From positions 1 to 20,939 of the forward strand of contig DMLA01000182.1 of the NCBI GenBank assembly GCA_003453555.1: a stretch of DNA of 20,939 nt, read 5' to 3'. Positions 1-7,374 of this stretch are shown piece by piece. The stretch's first letter is position 1. The number at the start of each line of letters is the position of its first letter. The notes under the pieces are model-generated. The model saw nothing but the letters and a program-made list of their open reading frames with translations. It made no database searches and was not told the origin of the DNA. This DNA is from Chloroflexota bacterium (lineage in GTDB: Bacteria; Chloroflexota; Anaerolineae; UBA7937). The translations under genes were made by a program, and so were the position numbers.

Positions 1-1293
1 GAACCTGTTGAAGAGGTGATGGCATACCTACGGGGCCAGGCAATCACCAAAGAAGCAGCGGAGAAGTCCCCTCAAACCTTTGTTGAAAGGCGTAACTGGA
101 AACACCCCCGGCCCCTATACCGACACCACTTCGGACAACCCTCCCTGGAAGACACTGTAGAGGGGGTGCGGCAATTGGCCGAATCGAGGCTATTGGACGT
201 GATCTCCTTGGGGCCAGATCAGGATGCCCAGGAGTTCTTCTTCCACCCCGAAAAGCAGGACCCCCGACGAAAGGGGGCTGGAGGCGTGCCGATACGCAGC
301 GCCGAAGATCTGCGCCGCCTCTACAAGGCTTCCCGAACGGGCAACTACCCTCTCATGCGGGCTTACGCCGGTACCCAAGACCTGGTGAGGATGGCCGAAC
401 TCTACCTGGAGACGATCAACCTAGCCTGGGGAGCCATCCCCCTCTACTGGTTCAACCAGATGGACGGTCGAGGACCAATGAGCCTAGAAGAGTCCCTAGC
501 CGCTCACCAAGAGGCGATGGCCTGGCACGCTCGGCATCAGATCCCAGTGGAGTGCAATGAGCCCCACCATTGGGGGATGAGGGATGCCTCCGATACCATC
601 TATGTGACCACTTCCTATTTGGGGGCTTACAACGCCAAGGCTGCAGGGGTTAGGCACTATATCTCACAGTACATGTTCGACTGCCCTGCCGGCCTCTCAG
701 ATAAGATGGACCTGGCCAAGATGCTGGCCGCCAGGGATATGGTCGAGGAACTTCAAGACGACGGTTTCCAGCTCTTTCATCAGACCCGCAGTGGCCTATT
801 GGGCTACCCTCCCGAAGAGAACGCAGCCAGAGCCCAGCTGGCGGCCTCGATCTACCTACAGATGGCCTTTCGCCCGGATGTCATCCATGTCGTCGCTTAC
901 TGTGAGGCCGACCACGCTGCTACCCCCCAGGAGATAGTGGCCAGCCTGCGCATGGCACACCACGTGGTGGAAACCGCTTTGCAAGGCCTACCGGAGATGA
1001 CCTTAGACCCTCAGATACAAGAGCGTCGAGCTGAATTGGTTTCTGAGGCCAAGATGCTTCTGGATGCGATAGCAGGCCTAGCGCCAGCCGAGGTCCGCGA
1101 CCCCCTGACACACGTCCCTACTCTAGCCCAGGCCGTAAGCAGGGGCCTTCTAGATGCACCCCAGCTAAAGAACAGCCGCTACGCCTTAGGTGGTTCGGTC
1201 ACCGGAATAGTCGACGGAAGTTGTAGAGAGGTCGACCCGGAAAGTGGGAACCCTTTGGATGAGAGGAGTAGACTGACGCGCCTGGGCCTATGA
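1..1293 (+). CDS. Conserved enzyme of unrecognised family, 5' end probably outside the window
   Basis: The frame is open from base 1 to a TGA at 1291-1293. GTG at 16 and ATG at 19 are possible starts, but the AGAGG before them abuts the ATG and the upstream codons read as ordinary protein, so the gene more likely begins outside the window. The visible 425+ residues are soluble, with no signal peptide or membrane segment. Conserved-looking blocks are LYWFNQMDGRGPMSLEES (about 143-160), a His/Glu-rich ECNEPHHWGMRDA (about 178-190), YISQYMFDCP and KMDLAKMLAARDM. The overall feel is of a TIM-barrel metabolic enzyme, vaguely like the E-chain families of B12-dependent mutases, but I see no cobalamin DxHxxG motif and cannot assign it. 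It lies 14 nt upstream of an opine-dehydrogenase-family gene, so the two probably act on one amino-acid or imino-acid derivative (inference). That it is a real gene is highly likely; its function is open. Confidence 0.8.
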   Translation, partial: EPVEEVMAYLRGQAITKEAAEKSPQTFVERRNWKHPRPLYRHHFGQPSLEDTVEGVRQLAESRLLDVISLGPDQDAQEFFFHPEKQDPRRKGAGGVPIRSAEDLRRLYKASRTGNYPLMRAYAGTQDLVRMAELYLETINLAWGAIPLYWFNQMDGRGPMSLEESLAAHQEAMAWHARHQIPVECNEPHHWGMRDASDTIYVTTSYLGAYNAKAAGVRHYISQYMFDCPAGLSDKMDLAKMLAARDMVEELQDDGFQLFHQTRSGLLGYPPEENAARAQLAASIYLQMAFRPDVIHVVAYCEADHAATPQEIVASLRMAHHVVETALQGLPEMTLDPQIQERRAELVSEAKMLLDAIAGLAPAEVRDPLTHVPTLAQAVSRGLLDAPQLKNSRYALGGSVTGIVDGSCREVDPESGNPLDERSRLTRLGL

Positions 1294-1307
1294 AGAAAGG
1301 AGTAGCG

Positions 1308-2432
1308 ATGACCAAGCAACTGAACGGCTATACGGTGATCGGGGCTGGCCATGGGGGAAAGGCCATGGCCGCCCACTTGGGAATGCGCGGATTTCCAGTG
1401 CGGCTTTTCAACCGCACCGCGGAGCGAGTGGAGGCTATCAAGGCCAGAAAGGGGATAGGGCTGACGGTGCACGACCAGGAAGAGAGGTTTGGCCCCTTGG
1501 AACTTGTAACCTCAGATATCGGCCTGGCCTTACAAGGTAGCAAGGTCATTATGGTCGTAGTTCCGGCCACCGGCCACCGTGACATCGCCGAGCGATGTGC
1601 CCCTTATCTTCAAGATGGTCAGATAGTTGTGCTCAACCCAGGTCGCACAGGAGGCGCTCTGGAGTTCAAGAACACCCTCAATCTCTCAGGTTGCAAGGCG
1701 GATGTCACCGTAGCTGAGGCCCAGACCTTTATCTTCGCCAGCCGAAGTATGGGACCAGCCGAGGCCAAAATCTTCCGGATCAAGAACACCGTGCCCCTTG
1801 CGGCCTTGCCTGCGACCCGTACTCCTCAGGTGCTGGCCGCCCTGGAAGAGGCCTACCCTCAATTCATAGCCGCTCCCAATGTGCTACATACTAGTCTCAA
1901 CAACATGGGCGCTATATTTCACCCCGCTTTGACCCTCTTCAACGCAGGACGAATAGAATCCACTCGCGGCAATTTCGAATTCTACATCGACGGAGTTACC
2001 TCTTCGGTAGCCAAGGTACTTGAAGCCCTAGATAGGGAGCGGATGACGGTTGCGGCCATCCTGGGCATCAGGGCGGTATCGGCTTTGGAATGGCTGGAGG
2101 AGGCCTATGCCGCTACAGGCTCGAACCTCTTGGAGGCGATTCACAATAACCCGGGTTATGTGGGGATCAAAGCGCCTCGCAACCTGGAGCACCGCTATAT
2201 CTTCGAAGACGTGCCTATGAGCCTAGTCCCTATCTCCGCCCTGGGGAAGAACTTCGGGGTCTCAACTCGCACCATCGATAGCGTTATCCTCCTGGCTAGA
2301 GTTATTCACGGCGTAGACTACTATCAGCGAGGCCGCTCGATGGCTGATCTGGGCCTCGAGAACCTGACTGTAGCCGAGATCCAACATTATGTGAACACCG
2401 GGGAACTCTCCGATAGATCTTGGGCCGAATAA
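1308..2432 (+). CDS. NAD(P)-dependent opine/octopine/nopaline dehydrogenase family protein
   Basis: Opine dehydrogenases reductively couple an amino acid to a 2-oxo acid, or run the reverse oxidation; the substrate cannot be read from sequence. The N-terminus has a Rossmann nucleotide-binding loop, VIGAGHGGKAMAAHLG, followed by a beta strand ending FNRT, where a basic residue may favour NADP. The C-terminal half has HTSLNNMGAIFHPALTLFNAG, the N/H-containing block typical of the octopine/nopaline dehydrogenase C-terminal domain. The length of about 374 aa fits the family. I place the start at ATG 1308 because AAGAAAGGAG (1293-1302) sits 5 nt upstream; an ATG at 1290 overlapping the previous stop is possible but has no ribosome site. 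It is co-directional with the upstream gene at a 14-nt gap, so they are probably one operon. A 9-bp hairpin at 2622-2648 may end the transcript. Confidence 0.85.
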   Translation: MTKQLNGYTVIGAGHGGKAMAAHLGMRGFPVRLFNRTAERVEAIKARKGIGLTVHDQEERFGPLELVTSDIGLALQGSKVIMVVVPATGHRDIAERCAPYLQDGQIVVLNPGRTGGALEFKNTLNLSGCKADVTVAEAQTFIFASRSMGPAEAKIFRIKNTVPLAALPATRTPQVLAALEEAYPQFIAAPNVLHTSLNNMGAIFHPALTLFNAGRIESTRGNFEFYIDGVTSSVAKVLEALDRERMTVAAILGIRAVSALEWLEEAYAATGSNLLEAIHNNPGYVGIKAPRNLEHRYIFEDVPMSLVPISALGKNFGVSTRTIDSVILLARVIHGVDYYQRGRSMADLGLENLTVAEIQHYVNTGELSDRSWAE

Positions 2433-2621
2433 CCCCTGTTTGCTAGGTCGAGGGGCTTGCCATAGGCGTATTGCAATGTCGGCTCTCGACCAAGGGTCCA
2501 GATCTTTCGCCGCTCGTCTCTCCTTTCGCCAGTTGGCGTATCGTCTGACCGCCCCTCAACATCAACCGTACTCCATATGATCAATGCCGCCTAATCGGCA
2601 TCGCCTATCCATTAACTAATC

Positions 2622-2648
2622 GCCCCTTCCATCCTCACCGGAAGGGGC
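2622..2648 (+). terminator. Terminator-like hairpin after the opine dehydrogenase gene
   Basis: A perfect 9-bp stem (GCCCCTTCC at 2622-2630 with GGAAGGGGC at 2640-2648) closes a 9-nt loop and is followed by TCTCTG. The U-tract is weak, so it may act as a factor-assisted terminator or a 3'-end stabiliser. A related hairpin with the same loop and a compensatory pair change occurs at 20646-20675. Confidence 0.5.
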
Positions 2649-2919
2649 TCTCTGCAAACTTCAACGCGCGCATGTAAACGGCAGTACCCCCGGCGGTGTT
2701 CAGAACAAAGGCGCGCACCCTAGAACTGGTCTTCGCCTAAGAGTAGCAGCGTAGTGTGAGTGATGCGGCGGGTGCTGGCAAAGATGGGGGGGGGCACAGA
2801 GACACTCAGACACTCGTTGCTTCTCTCATAAGCAAATGAGCCGAGCGAGGGTTGCGCCCCTCTTTATCCTAGCATACTTTGTCAACGGGAGCGATGCAGG
2901 TTTCGCTTTCATAGCAATT

Positions 2920-2993
2920 GGTCTCCCCCTGAGACCGTGACCGTTGCAGCCTTGATGATTGCCAGGCGGTGAGCCAAGGTCAAACCCCTTCCA
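2920..2993 (+). repeat. R2 repeat, copy A
   Basis: A perfect hairpin GGTCTC-CCCCT-GAGACC (2920-2936) is followed by GTGA and then a 38-nt core (2956-2993). The core matches 34 of 38 bases of an inverted copy at 20665-20702. No gene lies immediately upstream. It ends 27 bp before R1 copy A. Its role is unknown; it may be a gene-end or terminator module or the remnant of a mobile element. Confidence 0.6.
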
Positions 2994-3020
2994 CCCTCCC
3001 TCGAACCCATAACACACAAA

Positions 3021-3182
3021 CTCAGCCCAGGATCAGATCGTTTGTCGGCCGTTTCAAGCCTCGATTTGTCGGGTGTAGGTATCAACATACCACCAGGGTG
3101 ATTTTGAATGGTCTAAGCGGATCGGTTGGATGATCTTATGCCTAGAAACACCGGGGAAATCGGGGCCTCAGGGGGTCTGGGG
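3021..3182 (+). repeat. R1 repeat, copy A: candidate structured RNA or mobile-element-derived repeat
   Basis: This stretch of about 162 bp aligns end to end with 20362-20526 at roughly three-quarters identity (hand alignment), including an exact 18-base block TGTAGGTATCAACATACC (3074-3091). Pairing is possible at several levels: an outer stem CAGATC (3034-3039) with GGTCTG (3174-3179), an inner stem CCGTTT (3049-3054) with AAGCGG (3115-3120), and a central hairpin GGTAT-CAAC-ATACC (3078-3091). The T-G pairs in copy A are wobbles only if the + strand is the RNA. I see no ORF and no obvious promoter. A strong hairpin follows at 3274-3295. Confidence 0.7.
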
Positions 3183-3273
3183 ATTATCCACAACATCTTG
3201 GTGTCATAGATGCAATATTACCCTTCGAGGTGCAACTGGAATTAGAACCTGGGCGTAGGAGAGTTAGAAGCTA

Positions 3274-3295
3274 GAGGAGCCAAGAGTGGCTCCTC
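3274..3295 (+). terminator. Strong hairpin between R1 copy A and the 159-aa orphan gene
   Basis: A perfect 9-bp stem, GAGGAGCCA (3274-3282) and TGGCTCCTC (3287-3295), closes an AGAG loop and is followed by CTTCAT. It lies about 90 nt after R1 and 26 nt before the start codon of the next gene. It could end a short transcript through R1, or act as a leader structure for the gene. There is no long T-tract, so terminator function is uncertain. Confidence 0.5.
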
Positions 3296-3321
3296 CTTCA
3301 TATGTCAGAAAAGGAGCGCAG

Positions 3322-3801
3322 ATGAGTGAGGAAGACCTGAAGATAGTTAGGGAACTCTTCGACAGGGCAAGGGAGAACTTCGAGCGGGATGGCTACCTGG
3401 CACCAGTCTTGCTCGCCTGGGCACTCGACCGGGCTCCGACAATCAGCCTCATTGAGGGCAACCTCCGCAACATCTTGCCAGGTATGTGCCACACCCTACG
3501 GCTCTCGGGCTATGACAGGTTCACCCTGATAATGGAGGGATGGATCGTTATGGGCGAGGAGAATCTCAAGAACATTCAAAGGTGGGTGGGAAGGATGGGA
3601 GAGCACCCAAAGGCACAAACCTCTGTCCAGATCATCTTTGTTAGCCTAGAAGAGACCTGTAGCAAGTTTGCCGTCTATGATGAGACCGAGGCCGGTTGGC
3701 TCCTAGTCAAAGAGGCAGAAGCAACGCCAGATTGGACCCTAGCTGGTGTCCTGATAGAGGCGCTCAAGGGGAGTGCAGATGGAAAAGACAAAGAAGAGTA
3801 A
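3322..3801 (+). CDS. Small hypothetical protein, 159 aa
   Basis: I do not recognise the family. The start is ATG 3322, with AAGGAG at 3311-3316 and a 5-nt spacer; an in-frame GTG at 3286 lies inside the upstream hairpin and is less likely. The predicted protein is soluble. It opens with a charged helix (SEEDLKIVRELFDRARENFERDG), followed by a hydrophobic strand or helix LAPVLLAWALD, a central DRFTLIMEGWIVMGEE block, a segment TSVQIIFVSLEETCSKFAVYD that reads as antiparallel beta strands, and an acidic/lysine-rich tail. This layout resembles small orphan proteins of phage or mobile-element neighbourhoods, but that is impression only. It stands alone on the + strand between an R1 repeat and the convergent end of the glucan operon. 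The ribosome site and the length make it probably real. Confidence 0.7.
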   Translation: MSEEDLKIVRELFDRARENFERDGYLAPVLLAWALDRAPTISLIEGNLRNILPGMCHTLRLSGYDRFTLIMEGWIVMGEENLKNIQRWVGRMGEHPKAQTSVQIIFVSLEETCSKFAVYDETEAGWLLVKEAEATPDWTLAGVLIEALKGSADGKDKEE

Positions 3802-3848
3802 AGGATTTGCGCAAACGTCTCATGGAGGTAGGGCATGACAGAAAGAAA

Positions 3849-3894
3849 AAGGCAATGAACCTCCCATAACCTCGCTCGGAGGGGCTACCGCCTT
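3849..3894 (-). terminator. Terminator of the second importer/GH15/GH13 operon (possibly bidirectional)
   Basis: Read on the - strand, AAGGC (3890-3894) pairs with GCCTT (3849-3853), with an inner CCTCC/GGAGG-type stem, and the structure runs into TTTTTCTTTC. It lies about 85 nt beyond the stop of the last operon gene. On the + strand the same pairing ends in CCTTTC and could also end the convergent 159-aa gene. Confidence 0.55.
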
Positions 3895-3978
3895 CCTTTC
3901 AGGGTCACCTCGGTCGCGCGGAGTGCTTGCGAGGACAGATCATACCTACGTCTTGGCCATCGATCTCGTCTCTGGTCA

Positions 3979-5385
3979 CTATCCGGCCACTGTACCAGGC
4001 AGCAAGACCGTGAAGCTGACAGCAGGCACACAGTCAAACAAGAGCATGCCGTCGGCGACGCTTCGCTCCCGGCCCGTCCACAGGTCATGCCACACGTTGG
4101 TATGGCTCCCGGTCGGGATCGCCAGATCCGTCACGGAAGACCTGGGATTCAAAATCACGATCACTTCATCCCCCTCATACACACGCCGGTACGCGTAGAC
4201 GCCGTCGAAGGTGAGCAGCGTCTCAAAGCGACCGCGCCGCAAGGCTGGATGCGCCCGGCGCAAGCCGATCAGCTTGCGGTACGCGTCGTGAATGCGACGG
4301 TTCCACCGCGCCTCATCCCACTCCATCGTGCGCCGGCAATCCGGGTCCATATCGCCGCACAGGCCGATCTCATCGCCATAGTAGATGAGCGGCGCCCCCA
4401 CGGTGGTCATGAGAAACGCCACGGCAACCAGCAGGCGATCGACGTCGCCACGCAAGCCTGTGAGGATGCGTGGCGTGTCGTGGCTGCCCAGCAGGTTAAG
4501 CATAGCAGGCGCAGCGTTGCCATGGACCTGGTGTAGCATCTCCACCTCGAATGCGAAGTCTTCAGCATCTAGGATTTTCGTAGCACAGTAGTCCAGGATC
4601 AGCTCTCGCAGGCGATAGTTGGTGACACCATCAAATGTGTCCCCCTGGATCCAGGGGCTCGCTTCGCGCCAGACCTCGCCGACCAGATAGGCTTGGGGAT
4701 TCACCCCCTTCACAGCAGCGCGGAATTCCCGCCAGAACGCCAGGGGGATCTTGAACGGCACGTCCAGCCGCCAACCATCAATCCTGGCCTCCTCCAGCCA
4801 ATGCGTCGCCACTTTGAGGATGTATTCCTGTACCGGCCGATGGTTAAGGTTCAGCTTCGGCATGTATGGGGCGTCGCTGAAGGTGTAGTAAGAGGGCGGA
4901 CTGGCACAGATCGGATACGACCGCACGATGAACCAATCCGCGTAGGGTGACGCCGCGCCCCGTGCCTTCACATCCTCAAAGGCCCAGAACCCATCGCCAC
5001 AATGATTGAACACGCCATCCAAGATGATCCGCATATCGCGGCGGTGCAACTCGCGGACTACTTCCTTCAGCAGCTCGTTGCTGCCAAGCGCCGGGTCCAC
5101 CTCGAAGTAATCACAGGTGTCATATTTGTGATTGGTCCGAGCTCGGAAGATCGGGTTGAGGTATAGTGCGTTGACGCCCAGACCCTGCAAGTAGTCCAGC
5201 TTTTCGAGGATCCCTTGTAGGTCACCCCCGAAGAAGTTCTTCCGGGTGGGCGGGTTCCGCCAGGGTTCCGTGCCAGGTGGATCGTTGGACCGGTCCCCAT
5301 TGTAAAACCGATCCGGGAAGATCTGGTAAAAGATAGCGTCTGGAACCCAATCCGGCACAGCGTAAGGATCACAGATATCCGTCAT
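3979..5385 (-). CDS. GH13 alpha-glucan hydrolase of the neopullulanase/cyclomaltodextrinase type, cytoplasmic
   Basis: This 468-aa enzyme likely hydrolyses alpha-1,4 (and perhaps alpha-1,6) bonds of imported maltodextrins, cyclodextrins or pullulan fragments. The GH13 barrel starts almost at residue 1 (WVPDAIFYQIFPDRF, 13-27). Region I is DGVFNH (123-128). The region V motif MPKLN (175-179) is the one typical of the neopullulanase subfamily. The nucleophile is Asp208 in GWRLDVP, the acid/base is Glu237 in VGEVW, and the third acid is Asp303 in GSHDT. It has no signal peptide and lacks the N-terminal CBM34-type domain that neopullulanases and cyclomaltodextrinases of about 580 aa carry and use for dimerisation, so it is a short form. 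Its ATG overlaps the stop of the GH15 gene (ATGA), so the two are translationally coupled. It is the last gene of the operon and is followed by a terminator. Confidence 0.92.
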   Translation of the reverse strand: MTDICDPYAVPDWVPDAIFYQIFPDRFYNGDRSNDPPGTEPWRNPPTRKNFFGGDLQGILEKLDYLQGLGVNALYLNPIFRARTNHKYDTCDYFEVDPALGSNELLKEVVRELHRRDMRIILDGVFNHCGDGFWAFEDVKARGAASPYADWFIVRSYPICASPPSYYTFSDAPYMPKLNLNHRPVQEYILKVATHWLEEARIDGWRLDVPFKIPLAFWREFRAAVKGVNPQAYLVGEVWREASPWIQGDTFDGVTNYRLRELILDYCATKILDAEDFAFEVEMLHQVHGNAAPAMLNLLGSHDTPRILTGLRGDVDRLLVAVAFLMTTVGAPLIYYGDEIGLCGDMDPDCRRTMEWDEARWNRRIHDAYRKLIGLRRAHPALRRGRFETLLTFDGVYAYRRVYEGDEVIVILNPRSSVTDLAIPTGSHTNVWHDLWTGRERSVADGMLLFDCVPAVSFTVLLPGTVAG

Positions 5386-6491
5386 GATTGTGGGCCTTTC
5401 AGTGTGCTGCCGGTGAGCCGGGCCTGCAAGGCTTCACACAGAATCAGGTACTCGGCGTGCGACCACAACAGCGGCGTGGCGATCGTACCGAACCGCTCAA
5501 GCCAGACTGGGTAGTAAGATGGGTCGTTCAGGTTAACCGGGACTTGTTCAGGCAGGTCACCTTCGGGTGTCGCCTGCGTTTCCACCCAGGCCTTGATCCC
5601 CTGCGCGCGCTCCAACTGCCCGGTATCCACATAATACCAACCCAGCCAGGCGGTCAGCAGGATCCATTCTCCGCCACCGTAGTAGGTGTCGCGCTGATAA
5701 CGGTGTAGCCCGCCGCCCGGAGAGCGCAGTTCCTTCTCAATTCGCCCCACTGTACTGCGCATGAGAGACTCCTCCGCGCTGAGCAGACGATAGGGCGTCG
5801 CCACTCCCAACAGATTGGCATCGATCTCCCGGCTCCCAACAAACTTCACCAAGTGGCCCTCTTGTACCGCGTTCTCCAAGACAAAAGACCGAATCTCCTC
5901 AGCCGTTTCTCTGGCCCTCTGATCGCCCCAAAGGTCAGCCGCTGCTTGGAGCCCCCCATAGATGGCTGCCAAAGTGTAGGTATGGAGTCTCTCCCCATTT
6001 TCCTCCCAGCAGTCAAAGCACGGGAAAGGCCAAAGGGCCGTCAGATATCTCCTCACCAGGGCCACGGCTCTTTGCCATGACTCAGGCATGGCCGAAAATC
6101 CGGACATCTTCAGGTGCTGGATCATGGCCCAGAGCCATGTGCCAAGTCCATCTAGTTGGTGGTTAGCCCATTCATCGTCCCCCTCCATCCCTTCCACGGT
6201 GAAACGGCAATGGAAGCAGTCCTTTTCCGTGGGTGGGATACCTCGGTGGGCGTTCTCGATGCACCGCGAGATCTTTGACTCATAGCGGAGAATGGTCCGG
6301 CCGGCCCATTCGTGAAATCTTCGGGCGCTCTCATGTTCACCCGCGAGATCCATAGCGTAAGCGATGAAGGCCCCATCGCGAAACCAACTGTAGCGGTAAG
6401 GAGCAAAACTAGGAGAGGCCACGTACGCGCCACTCGAATGCTGGTTGTTCAGGATAACGGAGATACTGTGCTCGTAGAGGCTAGATTCCAT
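5382..6491 (-). CDS. GH15 family glucohydrolase (glucoamylase / isomaltose glucohydrolase-like), cytoplasmic
   Basis: GH15 enzymes are inverting exo-enzymes that release beta-glucose from non-reducing ends of alpha-glucosides. The visible motifs are those of the alpha/alpha barrel: YSWFRDGAF (about 34-42), NHQLDGLGTWLWA (110-122), CFDCWEENGE (158-167) whose Glu pair should hold the general acid, and LPEQV (313-317) whose Glu315 should be the general base, then PLLWSHAEY. At 369 aa it is only the catalytic domain, without the N-terminal super-sandwich domain of bacterial glucoamylases. That fits single-domain intracellular members acting on isomaltose or short dextrins (inference). I chose ATG 6491 because AAGGG lies 8 nt upstream, overlapping the permease stop; a GTG at 6512 is the alternative. 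It follows the permease by 4 nt and overlaps the next gene, so it is an operon member. Confidence 0.9.
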   Translation of the reverse strand: MESSLYEHSISVILNNQHSSGAYVASPSFAPYRYSWFRDGAFIAYAMDLAGEHESARRFHEWAGRTILRYESKISRCIENAHRGIPPTEKDCFHCRFTVEGMEGDDEWANHQLDGLGTWLWAMIQHLKMSGFSAMPESWQRAVALVRRYLTALWPFPCFDCWEENGERLHTYTLAAIYGGLQAAADLWGDQRARETAEEIRSFVLENAVQEGHLVKFVGSREIDANLLGVATPYRLLSAEESLMRSTVGRIEKELRSPGGGLHRYQRDTYYGGGEWILLTAWLGWYYVDTGQLERAQGIKAWVETQATPEGDLPEQVPVNLNDPSYYPVWLERFGTIATPLLWSHAEYLILCEALQARLTGSTLKGPQS

Positions 6492-6495
6492 ACAG

Positions 6496-7335
6496 TTATC
6501 CCTTGATGGCACCTGAGATCGCGCCCTTGATGAAGTACCTTTGCAGAAGGATAAACAAGGTAATGATCGGTGCTATGGCGATCAGCGAAGCAGCAAAAAC
6601 CAGACCCCAGTCCGAGTAAAACACGCCATGAAACGCCGCGATTCCAACCGGCAACGTCCGCTTAAGGGGATCATTCAGCACGGTCAGCGCCCAGGGGTAC
6701 TCATCCCATGCTCCCAGGGACGAGAAGATAGCCGCTGTAGCCAACGCAGGCTTGCAAAGCGGCAACATGATCCGCCAGTAGATGGTCCACGACGACGCCC
6801 CATCGATTCTTGCCGCCTCCTCCAGTTCGCGTGGTACTTGCTCAAGGAAGCCCGTCAGCAAGAACGTGCTCAAGGGAAGATTCTGCGCGACATAGACAAG
6901 CACCAGACCAGATAGACTGTTGAGCAGGTTCAATGTGCTGGCGAGCATGAACTGAGGGACGATGAGAGTCATAGCTGGCATCATCATAAAGATCATGATG
7001 CCGTAGAAGAGCGGTCGCTTGAAGACAAACTTCAAGCGAGCAAATGCAAACGCCATCATCGATGAAAACAGAACCACCAGCAGTGTGGTGCTAATGGTAA
7101 CTAGGACACTGTTGAGAAAGTAGCGGTCGAACCTCTTTGATGTCCAGGCTACCACGAAATTGTGCAAGGTGGGTTCAGGGGGCATGAACCGTGGTGGGTA
7201 TTCAAAGACGTATACTGGCCCCTTCAGCGAGGTGGAAACCATGTAGAGGAAAGGAAACACTGTTATTACCGCACCAATGATCAGCAGTGTGTAGAGCAAG
7301 GCATTGGTCACAAGTTTCTGCTTTGAATAGACCAC
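6496..7335 (-). CDS. ABC sugar transporter permease, MalG/UgpE type (second importer)
   Basis: This 279-aa inner-membrane permease has about six hydrophobic segments, beginning with LLYTLLIIGAVITVFPFLYM. The cytoplasmic EAA loop that docks the ATPase is clear: EAARIDGASSWTIYWRIMLP. The C-terminus, YFIKGAISGAIKG, resembles the tail of the carbohydrate-uptake-1 (MalG/UgpE) family. It starts with GTG at 7335, with GGGAG about 11 nt upstream. It lies 39 nt after the partner permease and 4 nt before GH15. It should form a heterodimer with the 7375-8268 protein and work with the binding protein encoded at 8336-9661. The link to glucans is inferred from the GH15 and GH13 genes in the same operon. 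Confidence 0.92.
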   Translation of the reverse strand: MVYSKQKLVTNALLYTLLIIGAVITVFPFLYMVSTSLKGPVYVFEYPPRFMPPEPTLHNFVVAWTSKRFDRYFLNSVLVTISTTLLVVLFSSMMAFAFARLKFVFKRPLFYGIMIFMMMPAMTLIVPQFMLASTLNLLNSLSGLVLVYVAQNLPLSTFLLTGFLEQVPRELEEAARIDGASSWTIYWRIMLPLCKPALATAAIFSSLGAWDEYPWALTVLNDPLKRTLPVGIAAFHGVFYSDWGLVFAASLIAIAPIITLFILLQRYFIKGAISGAIKG

Positions 7336-7374
7336 GGTTGACTTCTCTCCCAGTCCAGAGTGAAGTGAACTGGC

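Larger units (their letters stand above)
2433..3321. other. Intergenic region of about 890 bases with hairpins and two repeat modules
   Basis: I see no convincing gene here; the short open frames lack ribosome sites and family features. It holds a perfect 6-bp hairpin ATGCCG/CGGCAT near 2584-2601, the terminator-like hairpin at 2622-2648, a run of nine G at 2786-2794, a tandem 8-mer GACACTCA/GACACTCG near 2801-2816, and a short hairpin GAGGG/CCCTC at 2847-2862 followed by TTTAT. It also contains repeat modules R2 (2920-2993) and R1 (3021-3182) and a strong hairpin at 3274-3295, all listed separately. Confidence 0.6.

Noticed and set aside
2433..2455. CCCCT/AGGGG pairing right after the opine dehydrogenase stop as a terminator
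   Set aside because: Only 5 bp with a 13-nt loop and no T-tract; the hairpin at 2622-2648 is better.
2786..2816. Run of nine G and tandem GACACTCA copies as a functional repeat
   Set aside because: Only one short homopolymer and two copies of an 8-mer; too little to support more than slippage.
2880..2885. TTGACA on the - strand in the left intergenic region as a promoter
   Set aside because: No -10 box lies at 16-18 nt; the TATGCT and TAGGAT stretches are 3 and 8 nt away, and no gene follows.
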